In this document: piece by piece, positions 25,384 through 34,373 of the stretch
Layout of the letters: every line of letters starts with the position of its first letter
Numbering within the stretch: position 1 is the first letter of the stretch
NCBI GenBank assembly: GCA_902788865.1
Contig: CADALZ010000028.1
Coordinates: 1-36,882, forward strand
DNA length: 36,882 nt
Direction: 5' to 3'
Source of the DNA: an uncultured Bacteroidales bacterium
GTDB taxonomy: Bacteria > Bacteroidota > Bacteroidia > Bacteroidales > Bacteroidaceae
Position numbers and translations under genes: made by a program
The notes under the pieces: model-generated
What the model saw: the letters and a program-made list of their open reading frames with translations, nothing else
What the model was told of the DNA's origin: nothing
Databases searched by the model: none

Positions 25384-27489
25384 CTATTTCACCACTACTC
25401 TTACCTTTCCTAAGTTAGGAATAAAAGTCTGATCGGCATTGACATCCCCATGACGCTCTGTGAAGACACGCAGGGTGGGGAAGTAAGTGCCAGCCTGAGT
25501 ATAACTTAGGGTAGTATCAAACTCCATGTGTTCCCCATTGGCACTCACAGTAGCCTCAGACAGGTTTACTGGCAATGTGAACTCCTTGGAATCATCCAAG
25601 CACCAGTCGGCCTTCACTACACGCCCTGTACCCTTAGGCACATCGATGCTCACATGCACCGTGACAGCCTCTCCTGGACGCACGTCTGCACGCTCCTTTC
25701 CATTGATAAGCGCCTGCACTACTGCCTGAATACCACCACGAGCATTGCCATTATTGCTCAGCACCACCTGTCCATTGTCTATCTCATAGTCGGACGTTCT
25801 GGAAGGTGCAATGCCCCGCTCTGCCCAGTCGCTGATGTCAAGCAAAGCCTGGAAGAGCGTGCTCTGGTAGCTCACCACCTCTGTAGGATCATCAGTCTCA
25901 CCATGCGTGGCACGATCAGTGTACCACAGGCGGAAGTTGTCCTCAGCGGCATTGCCCAGATACTCCTCCACATGCTTGCGATACCAGTCGCCCTGCCAAG
26001 CAAACGCCTCACGATCCCACACAGAGCAGCAGAGAATCATCTTGCCGTGGATGGTTCCTGTAGGCAGACATCCCGCTGCGCCCATCGTAAACATAGGACC
26101 TAAAAGCATGGGGCGTTGCGGATAGACAGGCTTGTCCAAATAGCCGCGGAACTGGTTCCACGCATAGAAATCAGGTGTAGGCATCTGGTGGCGATAGTAA
26201 GTCTCACAAGCCAGCCAGTTGCTATTATCCACCTGCACCCGATCACCCACCTTCAGATAAGTCAGAGACTCCACCGTATTCACATTAGCCAGCGTCACAT
26301 AGTGCCCTTTGGCAGAAGTGATCTGCAGTCGCTGTCCCTCACCTGTGCCAGAAAGGATGATGAGGTCGCCACCCATCGTGTGCATCTCCACCGTTTGGTC
26401 TATCTCGTAAGCCACAGGCTTGTCCTTCAGCTCGCTGCTCATGCTGGCCCATGCACGATCGGCTGTACCACGATCAGCCTCGTTCATAGGCTCCACCAAT
26501 CCTAATTTTTCAGCCTCCGACTGACCTAAGATACGAGTCACCCGTGCCTGCGTCTGCACATGATCACGAGCCAGCGAAGCAGGATTGTCATAACCCAAGT
26601 AGCCAGGCTTATGCCAGAAATCCTCATTGAAATACGTAGGGTCTGCCCCTACCACTGTGCGATAGAGCACCAAGAATCCGTGTGCATCCATATACTTCCA
26701 GCCATACCACGCCTTGATGGGGAAGCCCATGCGTGTAGCCTCCTGCAGCACCTGGCGCTGCTCCGCATTCAGTGTAGCGTAGGGGTCGCCACTGCCACCA
26801 GGCTCCAGTGCATCTACGATATCAGCCATCTTGTCGCGCAAGACGCGCAGTGCGTTCATACGTACGCCAAACACATTGGGAATGGCATGCGGACTGCCCA
26901 GCACGAAAGGCACAGAGCCATCCCATACCCATTCTGTGCTCTCCACACCACCTGTGGTGCGATAAGCACCGCCACTGCCTCCGTAGCAATAGCCATAGGG
27001 ACGTGGGCAATCATAGATAGCCTTAGCCACCACGCGCGAGAACTCCGCACAAGCCGCATTGGCACGATAAGCCCCAATGGTGCGATCACGCTGCTGGTCA
27101 GGTCTGGAGAGATCGATAGCTCCCCCCTCGTTCGTCTCTACAAAATAAGCCCCATGCTCTATGCTGAAGCGGATAGGACTCAATTCGTCAGAGTAAGCCT
27201 GTGCAGATGTCTCGCTATCTGGGAAAGGCGTGATGTACTGGAAGAAACGTCCCGTATAGTCCTCTTTCTCGATAGGGAAATAGAAGGAAAAACGCGTACC
27301 ATCGTCGAAGCCACCATGAATATAGCGGCAGACCACAGGTGTCTTGATGGTCTTATCCACATCGATAAACGGGTTCTTGAAGATAGTGTCTGCATAGGTG
27401 AAAGGCAGCTTTGCCCCTTTCAGGTTCTTGGCTGGCAGGGTTATGCAAAACACCAATGCCAGCAGTGTGAGAATGATTCTTTTATTCAT
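25384..27489 (-). CDS. Large secreted serine hydrolase of unrecognised family with C-terminal beta domain
   Basis: 701 residues with a signal peptide (MNKRIILTLLALVFCITLPA). I cannot name the family. Residues 50-540 look like an alpha/beta hydrolase: a nucleophile elbow CYGGSGGAY with S172, a possible acid D492 in SVWDREAF, and a possible base H529 in TDRATHGE. Between them is a ~200-residue insertion including DPTYFNEDFWHKPGYLGYDNPAS. Residues ~590-701 form a beta-rich module (GEAVTVHVSIDVPKG, SYTQAGTYFPTLRVF) like an Ig or PKD domain. Last gene of the four-gene minus-strand unit with GH27, acetylesterase and SDR, suggesting an esterase or lactonase acting on a plant or host glycan. Confidence 0.72.
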   Translation of the reverse strand: MNKRIILTLLALVFCITLPAKNLKGAKLPFTYADTIFKNPFIDVDKTIKTPVVCRYIHGGFDDGTRFSFYFPIEKEDYTGRFFQYITPFPDSETSAQAYSDELSPIRFSIEHGAYFVETNEGGAIDLSRPDQQRDRTIGAYRANAACAEFSRVVAKAIYDCPRPYGYCYGGSGGAYRTTGGVESTEWVWDGSVPFVLGSPHAIPNVFGVRMNALRVLRDKMADIVDALEPGGSGDPYATLNAEQRQVLQEATRMGFPIKAWYGWKYMDAHGFLVLYRTVVGADPTYFNEDFWHKPGYLGYDNPASLARDHVQTQARVTRILGQSEAEKLGLVEPMNEADRGTADRAWASMSSELKDKPVAYEIDQTVEMHTMGGDLIILSGTGEGQRLQITSAKGHYVTLANVNTVESLTYLKVGDRVQVDNSNWLACETYYRHQMPTPDFYAWNQFRGYLDKPVYPQRPMLLGPMFTMGAAGCLPTGTIHGKMILCCSVWDREAFAWQGDWYRKHVEEYLGNAAEDNFRLWYTDRATHGETDDPTEVVSYQSTLFQALLDISDWAERGIAPSRTSDYEIDNGQVVLSNNGNARGGIQAVVQALINGKERADVRPGEAVTVHVSIDVPKGTGRVVKADWCLDDSKEFTLPVNLSEATVSANGEHMEFDTTLSYTQAGTYFPTLRVFTERHGDVNADQTFIPNLGKVRVVVK

Positions 27490-27505
27490 ATATTAATAAT
27501 AAATG

Positions 27506-28276
27506 TTATTGACATAAAGCACCGCCATCTATCACGAAATCCTGTCCTGTGACGAAGCGGGCAGCATCACTGGCCAGATAGAGGGCGCAGTAGGCGATGT
27601 CTTCCGCCTCCCCTAAGATATGCAGTGGCGATTCTTCTTCGAAGTGCTTCTTCAGCTCTGGACGTTCCAGCACGCCACGCGTCATCTCCGTGAGCACAAA
27701 TCCCGGATAGATGACATTCACGCGTACCCCCTTTTCGCCTAAGCGCTTAGCAAGCGTATGCGAGTAGCTGCGGATAGCCCCTTTAGCAGCCGTATAGACC
27801 AATGGGCCGTTGCACTTCAGGGCTGCAAGGGAAGCAATGTTGATGATGCTGCCTCCGCTCTGTGCTGCGATATGCGGCCATGCGTACTTGCTCATCATAA
27901 ACACACTGTTGAAGTCCACCTTCATCACCTTCTCAAAGTTGGCTGTATCCATCTCTTTCTCCAAGTCACCATGCGCTCCCTGCGTCCCTGCGCTGTTGAT
28001 CAGCACATCCATACGTCCGAAAGCCTGCACACAAGCCTCTACCGTTTTCTGGCAATTTTCCTCCACACTGAGATCTGCCACCGCATAGGCACAAGCCCCA
28101 CCAGCAGCCTCTATCTCTGCCTTCACCTGCAAGGCACGCTCCTCAACGATGTCAGCAATGAAAATCTTGGCCCCTGCTGAGGAGAGCAACTTGGCGCAAC
28201 TCTTTCCGATACCGGCTCCTCCGCCAGTGATAAGGGCGATTTTACCATCTACCCTAAATGCTTCTAATCCTTTCAT
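27506..28276 (-). CDS. Short-chain dehydrogenase/reductase (SDR)
   Basis: 256 residues. Classical SDR: cofactor loop TGGGAGIG near residue 17, NSAG in place of NNAG, serine in NIASLAAL, and the catalytic YTAAK motif. Aspartate after the second strand (IADIVEE) favours NAD over NADP. It oxidises or reduces a hydroxyl or carbonyl in the cytosol. It sits between genes for secreted carbohydrate-active enzymes, so its substrate may be a sugar or sugar acid released by them; this is inference from context. Gap to the hydrolase is 16 bases and to the acetylesterase 28. Confidence 0.9.
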   Translation of the reverse strand: MKGLEAFRVDGKIALITGGGAGIGKSCAKLLSSAGAKIFIADIVEERALQVKAEIEAAGGACAYAVADLSVEENCQKTVEACVQAFGRMDVLINSAGTQGAHGDLEKEMDTANFEKVMKVDFNSVFMMSKYAWPHIAAQSGGSIINIASLAALKCNGPLVYTAAKGAIRSYSHTLAKRLGEKGVRVNVIYPGFVLTEMTRGVLERPELKKHFEEESPLHILGEAEDIAYCALYLASDAARFVTGQDFVIDGGALCQ

Positions 28277-28304
28277 ATCTGATTCACATTATTATATCTA
28301 TAAT

Positions 28305-29741
28305 TTACTCCCAATCGTCGGAACGGAAAGGGAAGAGGGGCAGACCACCCATGTTGGCCACATTGCCAAGCTGGAAATTGCGGAAGCAATAGCGCACAGC
28401 CACAGGATGAGGCACTTCCGGAGAGGTGAGGGTGATGCGATTGCCAGCGCCATAGAGGGGCAAAGTGCCCTCTGCGGGATGGAACACACGATCTTCACCT
28501 GCCAATTCAAAGCCCACCATGCCATCAGCCCTATTCAGTCCGCCAAAGACATTGTCGAGTATCACGAACGCCTTGTTGTCCTTGAACTCTACGCTGGAGA
28601 ACGAAGGACTCTCGCAGATAAATCCCTCCACGCCATAAGTCTTGGAGAGAGCCAAATATGCCAGACGCTCGCCCACCTTCCGCTTCTGCGTAGGGTGAAT
28701 CTGTTCGATTTCGTAAGGATAGACAGCATCGTTGGTACATACCAAGCCACTGTTTGGAATCAGGCTCAGCGCACGGAACTGCTGTTCCTGCAGGCGGGCA
28801 TTCTCGTCCTTCTGAGGTTCAGAGAAGTTGAATGGCGCAATCTGTACGAAGTAGAAAGGGATCTCCCCACAGTCGAACTCCTCACGCCACTGCTTCACCA
28901 TCAGTGCCAAGCGCTCACTGTAGCGATTGCCAGGATCCCCCACATTGGAGCAACCTTGATAGAAGATGATGCCACCTACGGTATAGTTCAGCACAGGATG
29001 CATGGTACCATTGTACCACATCATAGGATAGTGCATGTCAGTGCGATACTTCTGGCGGATCTCTATAGAGTCGGTAGGCTCATCGGTATAGCGCTTCAGG
29101 TTCTCCTCATTCAGCCAGCCTTCCACACGACTGCCCCCCTTGTTGGCCTCGATGATGCCTACAGGGATATCCAGCGTGCGACTCACCAAGCGAGCGAAGA
29201 AATAGCCCGTAGCACTGGTGTTCTGCACCGTCTTGTTATCCACCACCTCCCAGTGACAATTGGCATCGTCCTGCGGATGCTGACGAATTACGCTGGGCAC
29301 CTTCACATGGTGAATGCCTCGATTCCTCACGGCATCTGCCACCACATCGTTGTAGCCCTCCACGGGGCACATGTTGAATCCCTTCACAGGCATTTCCATA
29401 TTGCTCTGTCCTGCAGCCACCCACACCTCACCAGAGAGGATGCCGCTGAGCGTGAGCTTCTCCCCATCGTCGAAGGTGATGCTCAGCTCCTCGAAGCTGG
29501 CCTTAGGCGTGTGTACAGTCGTCTTCCAGTTGCCCTGAGCATCAGCCTTAACTGTGCTAACAGCCGTACTCCAAGAAACCGTCACCTTGACGGTAGCGTT
29601 AGGGGTAGCCTTGCCCCAGAGGCGAGCATCCGTATTCTGTTGTAGAATCATGTGATCGCCCAGCAGATGAGGCAAAGTCACCTTCGCCTGTGCCCATGCA
29701 GCAGCCAGTGCCAGGCAAGCTATAGTAAGAAAGCGTTTCAT
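28305..29741 (-). CDS. Sialate O-acetylesterase-like carbohydrate esterase
   Basis: 478 residues with signal peptide (cleavage after AWAQA). A first beta domain (LPHLLGDHMILQQNTDARLWG) is typical of the family. The SGNH-type esterase core has nucleophile S113 in AAGQSNMEMP, FYQGCSNVGD (oxyanion region) and a C-terminal IHPTQKRKVGERLA block with the catalytic histidine. Such enzymes remove acetyl groups from sialic acid or from hemicellulose and pectin sugars. Next to GH27 it probably deacetylates the same glycan. In the unit it is second, 24 bases after the GH27 gene. Confidence 0.92.
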   Translation of the reverse strand: MKRFLTIACLALAAAWAQAKVTLPHLLGDHMILQQNTDARLWGKATPNATVKVTVSWSTAVSTVKADAQGNWKTTVHTPKASFEELSITFDDGEKLTLSGILSGEVWVAAGQSNMEMPVKGFNMCPVEGYNDVVADAVRNRGIHHVKVPSVIRQHPQDDANCHWEVVDNKTVQNTSATGYFFARLVSRTLDIPVGIIEANKGGSRVEGWLNEENLKRYTDEPTDSIEIRQKYRTDMHYPMMWYNGTMHPVLNYTVGGIIFYQGCSNVGDPGNRYSERLALMVKQWREEFDCGEIPFYFVQIAPFNFSEPQKDENARLQEQQFRALSLIPNSGLVCTNDAVYPYEIEQIHPTQKRKVGERLAYLALSKTYGVEGFICESPSFSSVEFKDNKAFVILDNVFGGLNRADGMVGFELAGEDRVFHPAEGTLPLYGAGNRITLTSPEVPHPVAVRYCFRNFQLGNVANMGGLPLFPFRSDDWE

Positions 29742-29751
29742 AGCCTAATTT

Positions 29752-29783
29752 ATAATATTTTAATCTTATAATTTTTTAATCTT
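29752..29783. repeat. Two-unit 16-bp tandem repeat across the GH27 stop codon
   Basis: ATAATATTTTAATCTT (29752-29767) and ATAATTTTTTAATCTT (29768-29783), one mismatch. The second unit encodes the last residues KIKKL and the stop of GH27. A 15-of-16 match also lies at 1084-1099, just past the TolC-type gene stop, in the same orientation relative to transcription. Confidence 0.85.
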
Positions 29784-31397
29784 GAATCCATCAATGTCTG
29801 GTGCCCAATAATAAGGATTGCTCATGCTCACCGTATTGAAGCCAGGCTCCAAATGCACGTTCAGCGTCAGCGACTGCACCGTTTCGCTATGCAAGTCGGT
29901 CAAGGCAGGCAGAGCTTTGCCATTCACGCTCACCACCAAGTCGCGCGTCTTGGCAGTGCGCAGATGCTTCGCAGTGTAATAAACCGTCATCTCATAGTCG
30001 CCACCAGTCTCGCTATAGACATTGCGCCAAACGATGTCATTACCAGCCTGTCCGCCAATGTTGGTCACCACCATACCACCAGAAGCCCCTTCCTCAGGCA
30101 GGAAGTTGATCATGCGGCGACGCGTACCCAGCTCGTTGTAGAAAGGCAGGTAGGCCCATTCAGCCTCATAGGTATCTGCCTCCAAGCGCTGCTCTGCCTC
30201 TGCCCTCACGATGAGCACCCCATGAGGCTGCACCGTATAGCTGAAAGTACCGCTGAAAGCCCCCAAATCCGTATGATGCACCAAGTCGCGCAACTTCACG
30301 CTACCCCCCAGCTCCAGCGTCTTCAGGTCGATGTCGAACGTGAAAGGCTCTTCCGTAGGATTATAGAACGCTACAGCACGCGCATTGCCGTGCAACTGCT
30401 CTATGTCCTTCACAAACACGTAGCAGTCGCCAAAGCGCTGTGCCACATACGCCTGCAAGCCCAGAGGATCTTGGTCGAGGGCTATCAGCTCCTGGTTCTT
30501 CAGCAGTTCGAGAGAAGACGGACGAATGTTGGTCATATCGCACCCTATGAGCAGTGGCGAACTCATGATGCACCACATGCCAAAGTGCACCTCCTCCTCC
30601 GAAGGGGTGAGGCTGCGCCCTATCTCCAGCATGTCCATATCGTTATAGTGCCCGTTGCCAGCAAAGGCAGAGAGGTAGAGGCTCTCACCTATGATGCTCT
30701 TCACAGAGTTCCAGTTGTCCTGAATATCTCCGCTCATGCGCCAAGAGCGAGCGATGTTTTCTGCCCACGTGCCAGGATAAGCCCAGCGGCAGATGTTGAT
30801 AGACACATCGTTGCGCCCTGTGCGATGGATAGCATTCACGATATTGGTGTATTGCGCTTCCTCATCCAGACCCAGTTCGCTGCCACCGCAGAAGTCTATC
30901 TTGATGAAGTCGAATCCCCACTCCTTGAGGTAGAGATCCAGGTCTATCTGCTCATGCCCATAGAGGCCAGAGCCTATGCCACGCTCATCGTTATCGCCCA
31001 TAGAGCCACACGTATTCGTGCCAGCATCCGAGTAGATGCCCGCCTTCAGGCCTAAGGAGTGGATATGGTCTGCCACAGGCTTCATGCCATTAGGGAAGCG
31101 ATCGGGATGCGTGTGCATCAGTCCTGTTTCATCTCGCCATCCGAAGAAGCCATCATCCGTGTTGATGTAGAGGTAGCCAGCATCTTTCAGGCCCGTGCGC
31201 ACCATAGCGTCTGCCTGACTCTTGATCAGTGCCTCGTTGATGTTCACGTGATAAGTGTTCCAGCTGCTCCAGCCCATCAATGGGGGCAGGAAGTGTGCAG
31301 CTTCGCTGTTGGTAGGCTGCTGCTCCGTTGTAGCTTCGTTTTGGCAAGCGGTGAGAGTGCAGGCAGCTGCTGCTAAGAAAACAAGTAATTTTTTCAT
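29766..31397 (-). CDS. GH27 alpha-galactosidase-type lipoprotein with C-terminal CBM-like domain
   Basis: 543 residues. Lipobox LTAC, cysteine 18. Residues ~38-300 form the GH27 barrel: LPPLMGWSSWNTY, INTDDGF, nucleophile D168 in IKIDFCG, acid/base D224 in RMSGDIQDNW, and SSPLLIGCDM. A beta-sandwich follows, then a C-terminal module from about 410 (TYEAEWAYLPF, GDYEMTVYYTAKH, GFNTVSMSNPYYWAPDIDGF) that resembles CBM35/CBM6 domains. The likely activity is alpha-galactosidase; GH27 also includes beta-L-arabinopyranosidases. The lipid anchor suggests an outer-membrane location. First gene of the minus-strand glycan unit. Confidence 0.93.
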   Translation of the reverse strand: MKKLLVFLAAAACTLTACQNEATTEQQPTNSEAAHFLPPLMGWSSWNTYHVNINEALIKSQADAMVRTGLKDAGYLYINTDDGFFGWRDETGLMHTHPDRFPNGMKPVADHIHSLGLKAGIYSDAGTNTCGSMGDNDERGIGSGLYGHEQIDLDLYLKEWGFDFIKIDFCGGSELGLDEEAQYTNIVNAIHRTGRNDVSINICRWAYPGTWAENIARSWRMSGDIQDNWNSVKSIIGESLYLSAFAGNGHYNDMDMLEIGRSLTPSEEEVHFGMWCIMSSPLLIGCDMTNIRPSSLELLKNQELIALDQDPLGLQAYVAQRFGDCYVFVKDIEQLHGNARAVAFYNPTEEPFTFDIDLKTLELGGSVKLRDLVHHTDLGAFSGTFSYTVQPHGVLIVRAEAEQRLEADTYEAEWAYLPFYNELGTRRRMINFLPEEGASGGMVVTNIGGQAGNDIVWRNVYSETGGDYEMTVYYTAKHLRTAKTRDLVVSVNGKALPALTDLHSETVQSLTLNVHLEPGFNTVSMSNPYYWAPDIDGFKIKKL

Positions 31398-31498
31398 GTC
31401 AGTATAATTATTTAAGGTTTAAACGATGCAAAAGGTGCTATGTTTCTGCAAATGTCGGTAAAATCGCAGAAAAAAACAAAAATTTCAAATTTATTGCG

Positions 31499-31506
31499 TA
31501 TCTTTG
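31499..31506 (+). promoter_or_regulatory. Bacteroidetes -7 box (TATCTTTG) for speA
   Basis: TATCTTTG, 43 bases before the speA ATG at 31550. No clean TTTG at -33 spacing. Confidence 0.6.
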
Positions 31507-31549
31507 ACACCCAATTATTCACATTATTAAAAGATGAGCTAGCAAGGAA

Positions 31550-33442
31550 ATGAGAAAATGGCGTATTGAAGATTCAGAAGAACTCTACAACATCAGTGGT
31601 TGGGGGGCTTCGTACTTTGGTATCAATGACAAAGGTCATGTGGTGGTAACCCCGCGCAAAGACGGGGCTGAGGTGGACTTGAAGGAGCTGGTAGATGAGC
31701 TGCAGCTTCGCGATGTCACAGCACCTATGCTCATACGTTTCCCAGACATTCTGGACAGCCGCATTGAGAAAATCTCCTCTTGCTTCCGCAAGGCAGCAGA
31801 AGAGTACGACTACAAGGCTGAGAACTTTATCATCTATCCTATTAAAGTGAATCAGATGCGCCCCGTGGTGGAGGAGATCATCAGTCACGGAAAGAAATAC
31901 AACCTGGGTTTGGAGGCAGGCTCTAAGCCAGAGCTGCATGCCGTGATAGCCACCAACATGGATTCAGACTCCCTGATCATCTGCAACGGCTACAAGGACG
32001 AGAGCTTCATAGAGCTGGCCTTGCTGGCGCAGAAGATGGGCAAGCGCATCTTCCTCGTGGTAGAGAAGTTCAACGAACTGAAACTCATCGCCAAGCTGGC
32101 ACGCCAACTCAACGTGATGCCCAACATCGGCATTCGCATCAAGCTGGCTTCTTCTGGCAGCGGAAAGTGGGAAGAGAGTGGGGGCGACGGCAGTAAGTTC
32201 GGCCTCACCAGCAGCGAACTTTTAGAGGCACTCGACTTCCTTGAGGAGAAGAAGATGCGTGAATGCCTCAAGCTGATACACTTCCACATAGGCAGTCAGG
32301 TCACCAAGATACGCCACATCAAGACAGCACTGCGCGAAGCCTCACAGTTCTATGTGCAACTGCGCACGCTGGGCTACAACGTGGAGTTTGTGGATATAGG
32401 CGGCGGACTGGGCGTAGATTACGACGGCACACGCTCTTCATCGAGCGAGGGCAGCGTGAACTACTCCATCCAAGAGTACGTGAACGATGCTGTCTCTACG
32501 ATGGTAGATGCCAGCGACAAGAATAACATCCCACACCCCAACATCATCACAGAAAGCGGACGCGCACTGGCTGCACACCACTCTGTGCTGGTTTTCGAGG
32601 TCTATGAGACGGCTACCCTGCCTTCTTGGGACGACAGTGAGGTGGTGGGCAGCGACGAGCACGAACTGCTGCAGGAGCTTTACCAAATCTGGGACACCCT
32701 GGGGCAGAGCCGACTGTTGGAGGCTTGGCATGATGCCGAGCAGATACGCTATGAGACGCTCGACCTCTTCAGTCATGGATTGGTAGATCTCCAGACGCGC
32801 GCCAAGATAGAGCGCCTCTACTGGAGCATCATGCGTGAAGTGAATCAAATAGCCAACAGCCTGAAGCATGCGCCCGATGAGTTCCGCGGACTGCCTAAGT
32901 TGCTCGCTGATAAATACTTCTGCAACTTCTCACTCTTCCAATCGCTCACAGACTCTTGGGCCATCGACCAGATTTTCCCCATCATGCCTATTCAGCGTCT
33001 GGACGAGAAACCCGATCGTACCTGCACCATTCAGGATATGACGTGCGATTCTGATGGAAAGATAGCCAACTTCGTGGTCAATGGCCATGTGGCGCACAAT
33101 CTGCCTGTGCACACGCTGAAGGGCAAGGACTCTTACTATATAGGCGTATTCCTCGTGGGTGCTTATCAGGAGATTCTGGGCGACCTGCACAACCTCTTTG
33201 GCGACACCAATGCCGTGCATGTGTCTGTGGATAGCAAGGGCTACAGCATAGACCAAGTGATAGATGGTGAGACCGTGGCAGATACGCTGGACTATGCCCA
33301 GTTCAGTGCCAAGAAACTGGTGCGCACGCTGGAGACGTGGGTGTCACAGTCTGTCAAAGAAGGCCGCATCACCCTCGAAGAAGGCAAGGAGTTCCTCTCC
33401 AACTATCGTTCCGGACTTTATGGATACACTTACTTGGAGTAA
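31550..33442 (+). CDS. speA: Biosynthetic arginine decarboxylase
   Basis: 630 residues, the normal SpeA length. It converts arginine to agmatine, the first step to putrescine and spermidine. The PLP lysine is K99 in IIYPIKVNQMR; HIGSQ (phosphate-binding side), VDIGGGLGVDYDG and ITESGRALAAHHS are the expected PLP-barrel segments. The C-terminal sheet and LEEGKEFLSNYRSGLYGYTYLE end are characteristic. argB follows after an 83-base repeat-filled gap, pairing arginine use with the arginine/ornithine route. Confidence 0.98.
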   Translation: MRKWRIEDSEELYNISGWGASYFGINDKGHVVVTPRKDGAEVDLKELVDELQLRDVTAPMLIRFPDILDSRIEKISSCFRKAAEEYDYKAENFIIYPIKVNQMRPVVEEIISHGKKYNLGLEAGSKPELHAVIATNMDSDSLIICNGYKDESFIELALLAQKMGKRIFLVVEKFNELKLIAKLARQLNVMPNIGIRIKLASSGSGKWEESGGDGSKFGLTSSELLEALDFLEEKKMRECLKLIHFHIGSQVTKIRHIKTALREASQFYVQLRTLGYNVEFVDIGGGLGVDYDGTRSSSSEGSVNYSIQEYVNDAVSTMVDASDKNNIPHPNIITESGRALAAHHSVLVFEVYETATLPSWDDSEVVGSDEHELLQELYQIWDTLGQSRLLEAWHDAEQIRYETLDLFSHGLVDLQTRAKIERLYWSIMREVNQIANSLKHAPDEFRGLPKLLADKYFCNFSLFQSLTDSWAIDQIFPIMPIQRLDEKPDRTCTIQDMTCDSDGKIANFVVNGHVAHNLPVHTLKGKDSYYIGVFLVGAYQEILGDLHNLFGDTNAVHVSVDSKGYSIDQVIDGETVADTLDYAQFSAKKLVRTLETWVSQSVKEGRITLEEGKEFLSNYRSGLYGYTYLE

Positions 33443-33458
33443 TGGATAATTGATAATG

Positions 33459-33535
33459 TTTAATGTTTAACGTTTAATGTTTAATGTTTAACGTTTAATG
33501 TTTAATGTTTAATGTTTAATGTTTAATGTTTAATG
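33459..33535. repeat. Tandem heptamer array TTTAAYG x11 carrying the argB start codon
   Basis: Eleven consecutive 7-bp units fill most of the speA-argB gap: nine TTTAATG and two TTTAACG (units 2 and 5). The ATG of argB is the end of unit 10, and unit 11 codes residues 2-4. Every earlier ATG in the array reads M-F-N-V (or a C variant) and stops after four or so codons. Confidence 0.95.
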
Positions 33536-34308
33536 TAAAATCCCCTTTGGTTGTAATTAAGGTGGGTGGCAAGATCGTAGAAGAAGACGCTACCCTGCAA
33601 CGCCTGCTCGATGACTTTGCAGCCCTTCCAGGCTACAAGGTGCTGGTGCATGGCGGAGGCCGCTCTGCCACGAAGATGGCAGCACAGCTGGGTATAGAGA
33701 CGCAGATGGTGGGCGGACGTCGCATCACGGATGCCGCCATGCTCCAAGTGGTGACTATGGTCTATGGCGGACTGGTGAATAAGAACATCGTGGCAGGATT
33801 GCAGGCACGTGGCATCAATGCCCTCGGACTCACAGGGGCCGATCTCAACGTGCTGCTGTCAGACAAGCGCCCAGTGCGTGAGGTGGACTATGGCTTCGTG
33901 GGCGATGTGAAGCAGGCCAACGTAGATGTGCTCGCCGACCTTATCCATAGAGACATAGTGCCCGTGATGGCTCCCCTCACACACGATGGCAAAGGCCACC
34001 TACTCAACACCAATGCAGACACCATCGCTGGTGAGACAGCCAAAGCCCTCTCGGCCTACTTCGACGTCACGCTGGTCTATTGCTTCGAGAAGCCAGGCGT
34101 GCTCCTCGACGAGAACGACGATGCCAGCGTGATACCCTCCATCGACAGGAAGAAATACCGTGAGCTGGTAGAGCAGGGCATCATCTTCAGCGGCATGATA
34201 CCGAAACTTGACAACGCCTTCAGTGCCCTCGACGCAGGTGTGAAGCAGGTCTATATCACCTCTTCCACAGCCATCGACGGGCAAGGCGGTACACTCATTA
34301 TACCTTAA
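33526..34308 (+). CDS. argB: Acetylglutamate kinase
   Basis: 260 residues. It phosphorylates N-acetylglutamate (or N-succinylornithine-pathway glutamate in Bacteroidetes) in arginine synthesis. Amino-acid kinase fold: VVIKVGGKIVEE at the start, VHGGGRSATKMAAQLG (substrate loop), and NTNADTIAGETAKAL, with KPGVLLDEND near the ATP site. The start codon lies within the heptamer array; the length from this ATG to the KVGG motif is normal, so it is accepted. No Shine-Dalgarno is visible. Likely co-transcribed with speA. Confidence 0.96.
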   Translation: MFNVKSPLVVIKVGGKIVEEDATLQRLLDDFAALPGYKVLVHGGGRSATKMAAQLGIETQMVGGRRITDAAMLQVVTMVYGGLVNKNIVAGLQARGINALGLTGADLNVLLSDKRPVREVDYGFVGDVKQANVDVLADLIHRDIVPVMAPLTHDGKGHLLNTNADTIAGETAKALSAYFDVTLVYCFEKPGVLLDENDDASVIPSIDRKKYRELVEQGIIFSGMIPKLDNAFSALDAGVKQVYITSSTAIDGQGGTLIIP

Positions 34309-34332
34309 AGTAAATTTTTTTTGTTATTCAGC

Positions 34333-34360
34333 TGTAACTTTTCAGCACTTCAACCGTCTA
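34333..34360 (+). promoter_or_regulatory. Probable autoregulated ECF promoter
   Basis: TGTAAC (34333-34338), 16 bases, CGTCTA (34355-34360). This is the AAC / CGTC pattern of ECF promoters, placed 13 bases before the sigma gene start, and suggests that the sigma factor drives its own gene. Confidence 0.55.
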
Positions 34361-34373
34361 TGTTTATAGAGAG

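Noticed and set aside
26560-27552. 330-residue plus-strand ORF opposite the secreted hydrolase
   Set aside because: The minus frame has a signal peptide and domain structure; the plus ORF lacks both.
28149-29645. 498-residue plus-strand ORF opposite the acetylesterase and SDR genes
   Set aside because: It is antisense to two clear genes with intact catalytic motifs, has no recognisable domain or signal, and its composition (many His and Arg) is that of a shadow frame.
29853-31055. 400-residue plus-strand ORF opposite GH27
   Set aside because: GH27 on the minus strand has all family motifs; the plus ORF has no motif and no promoter box.
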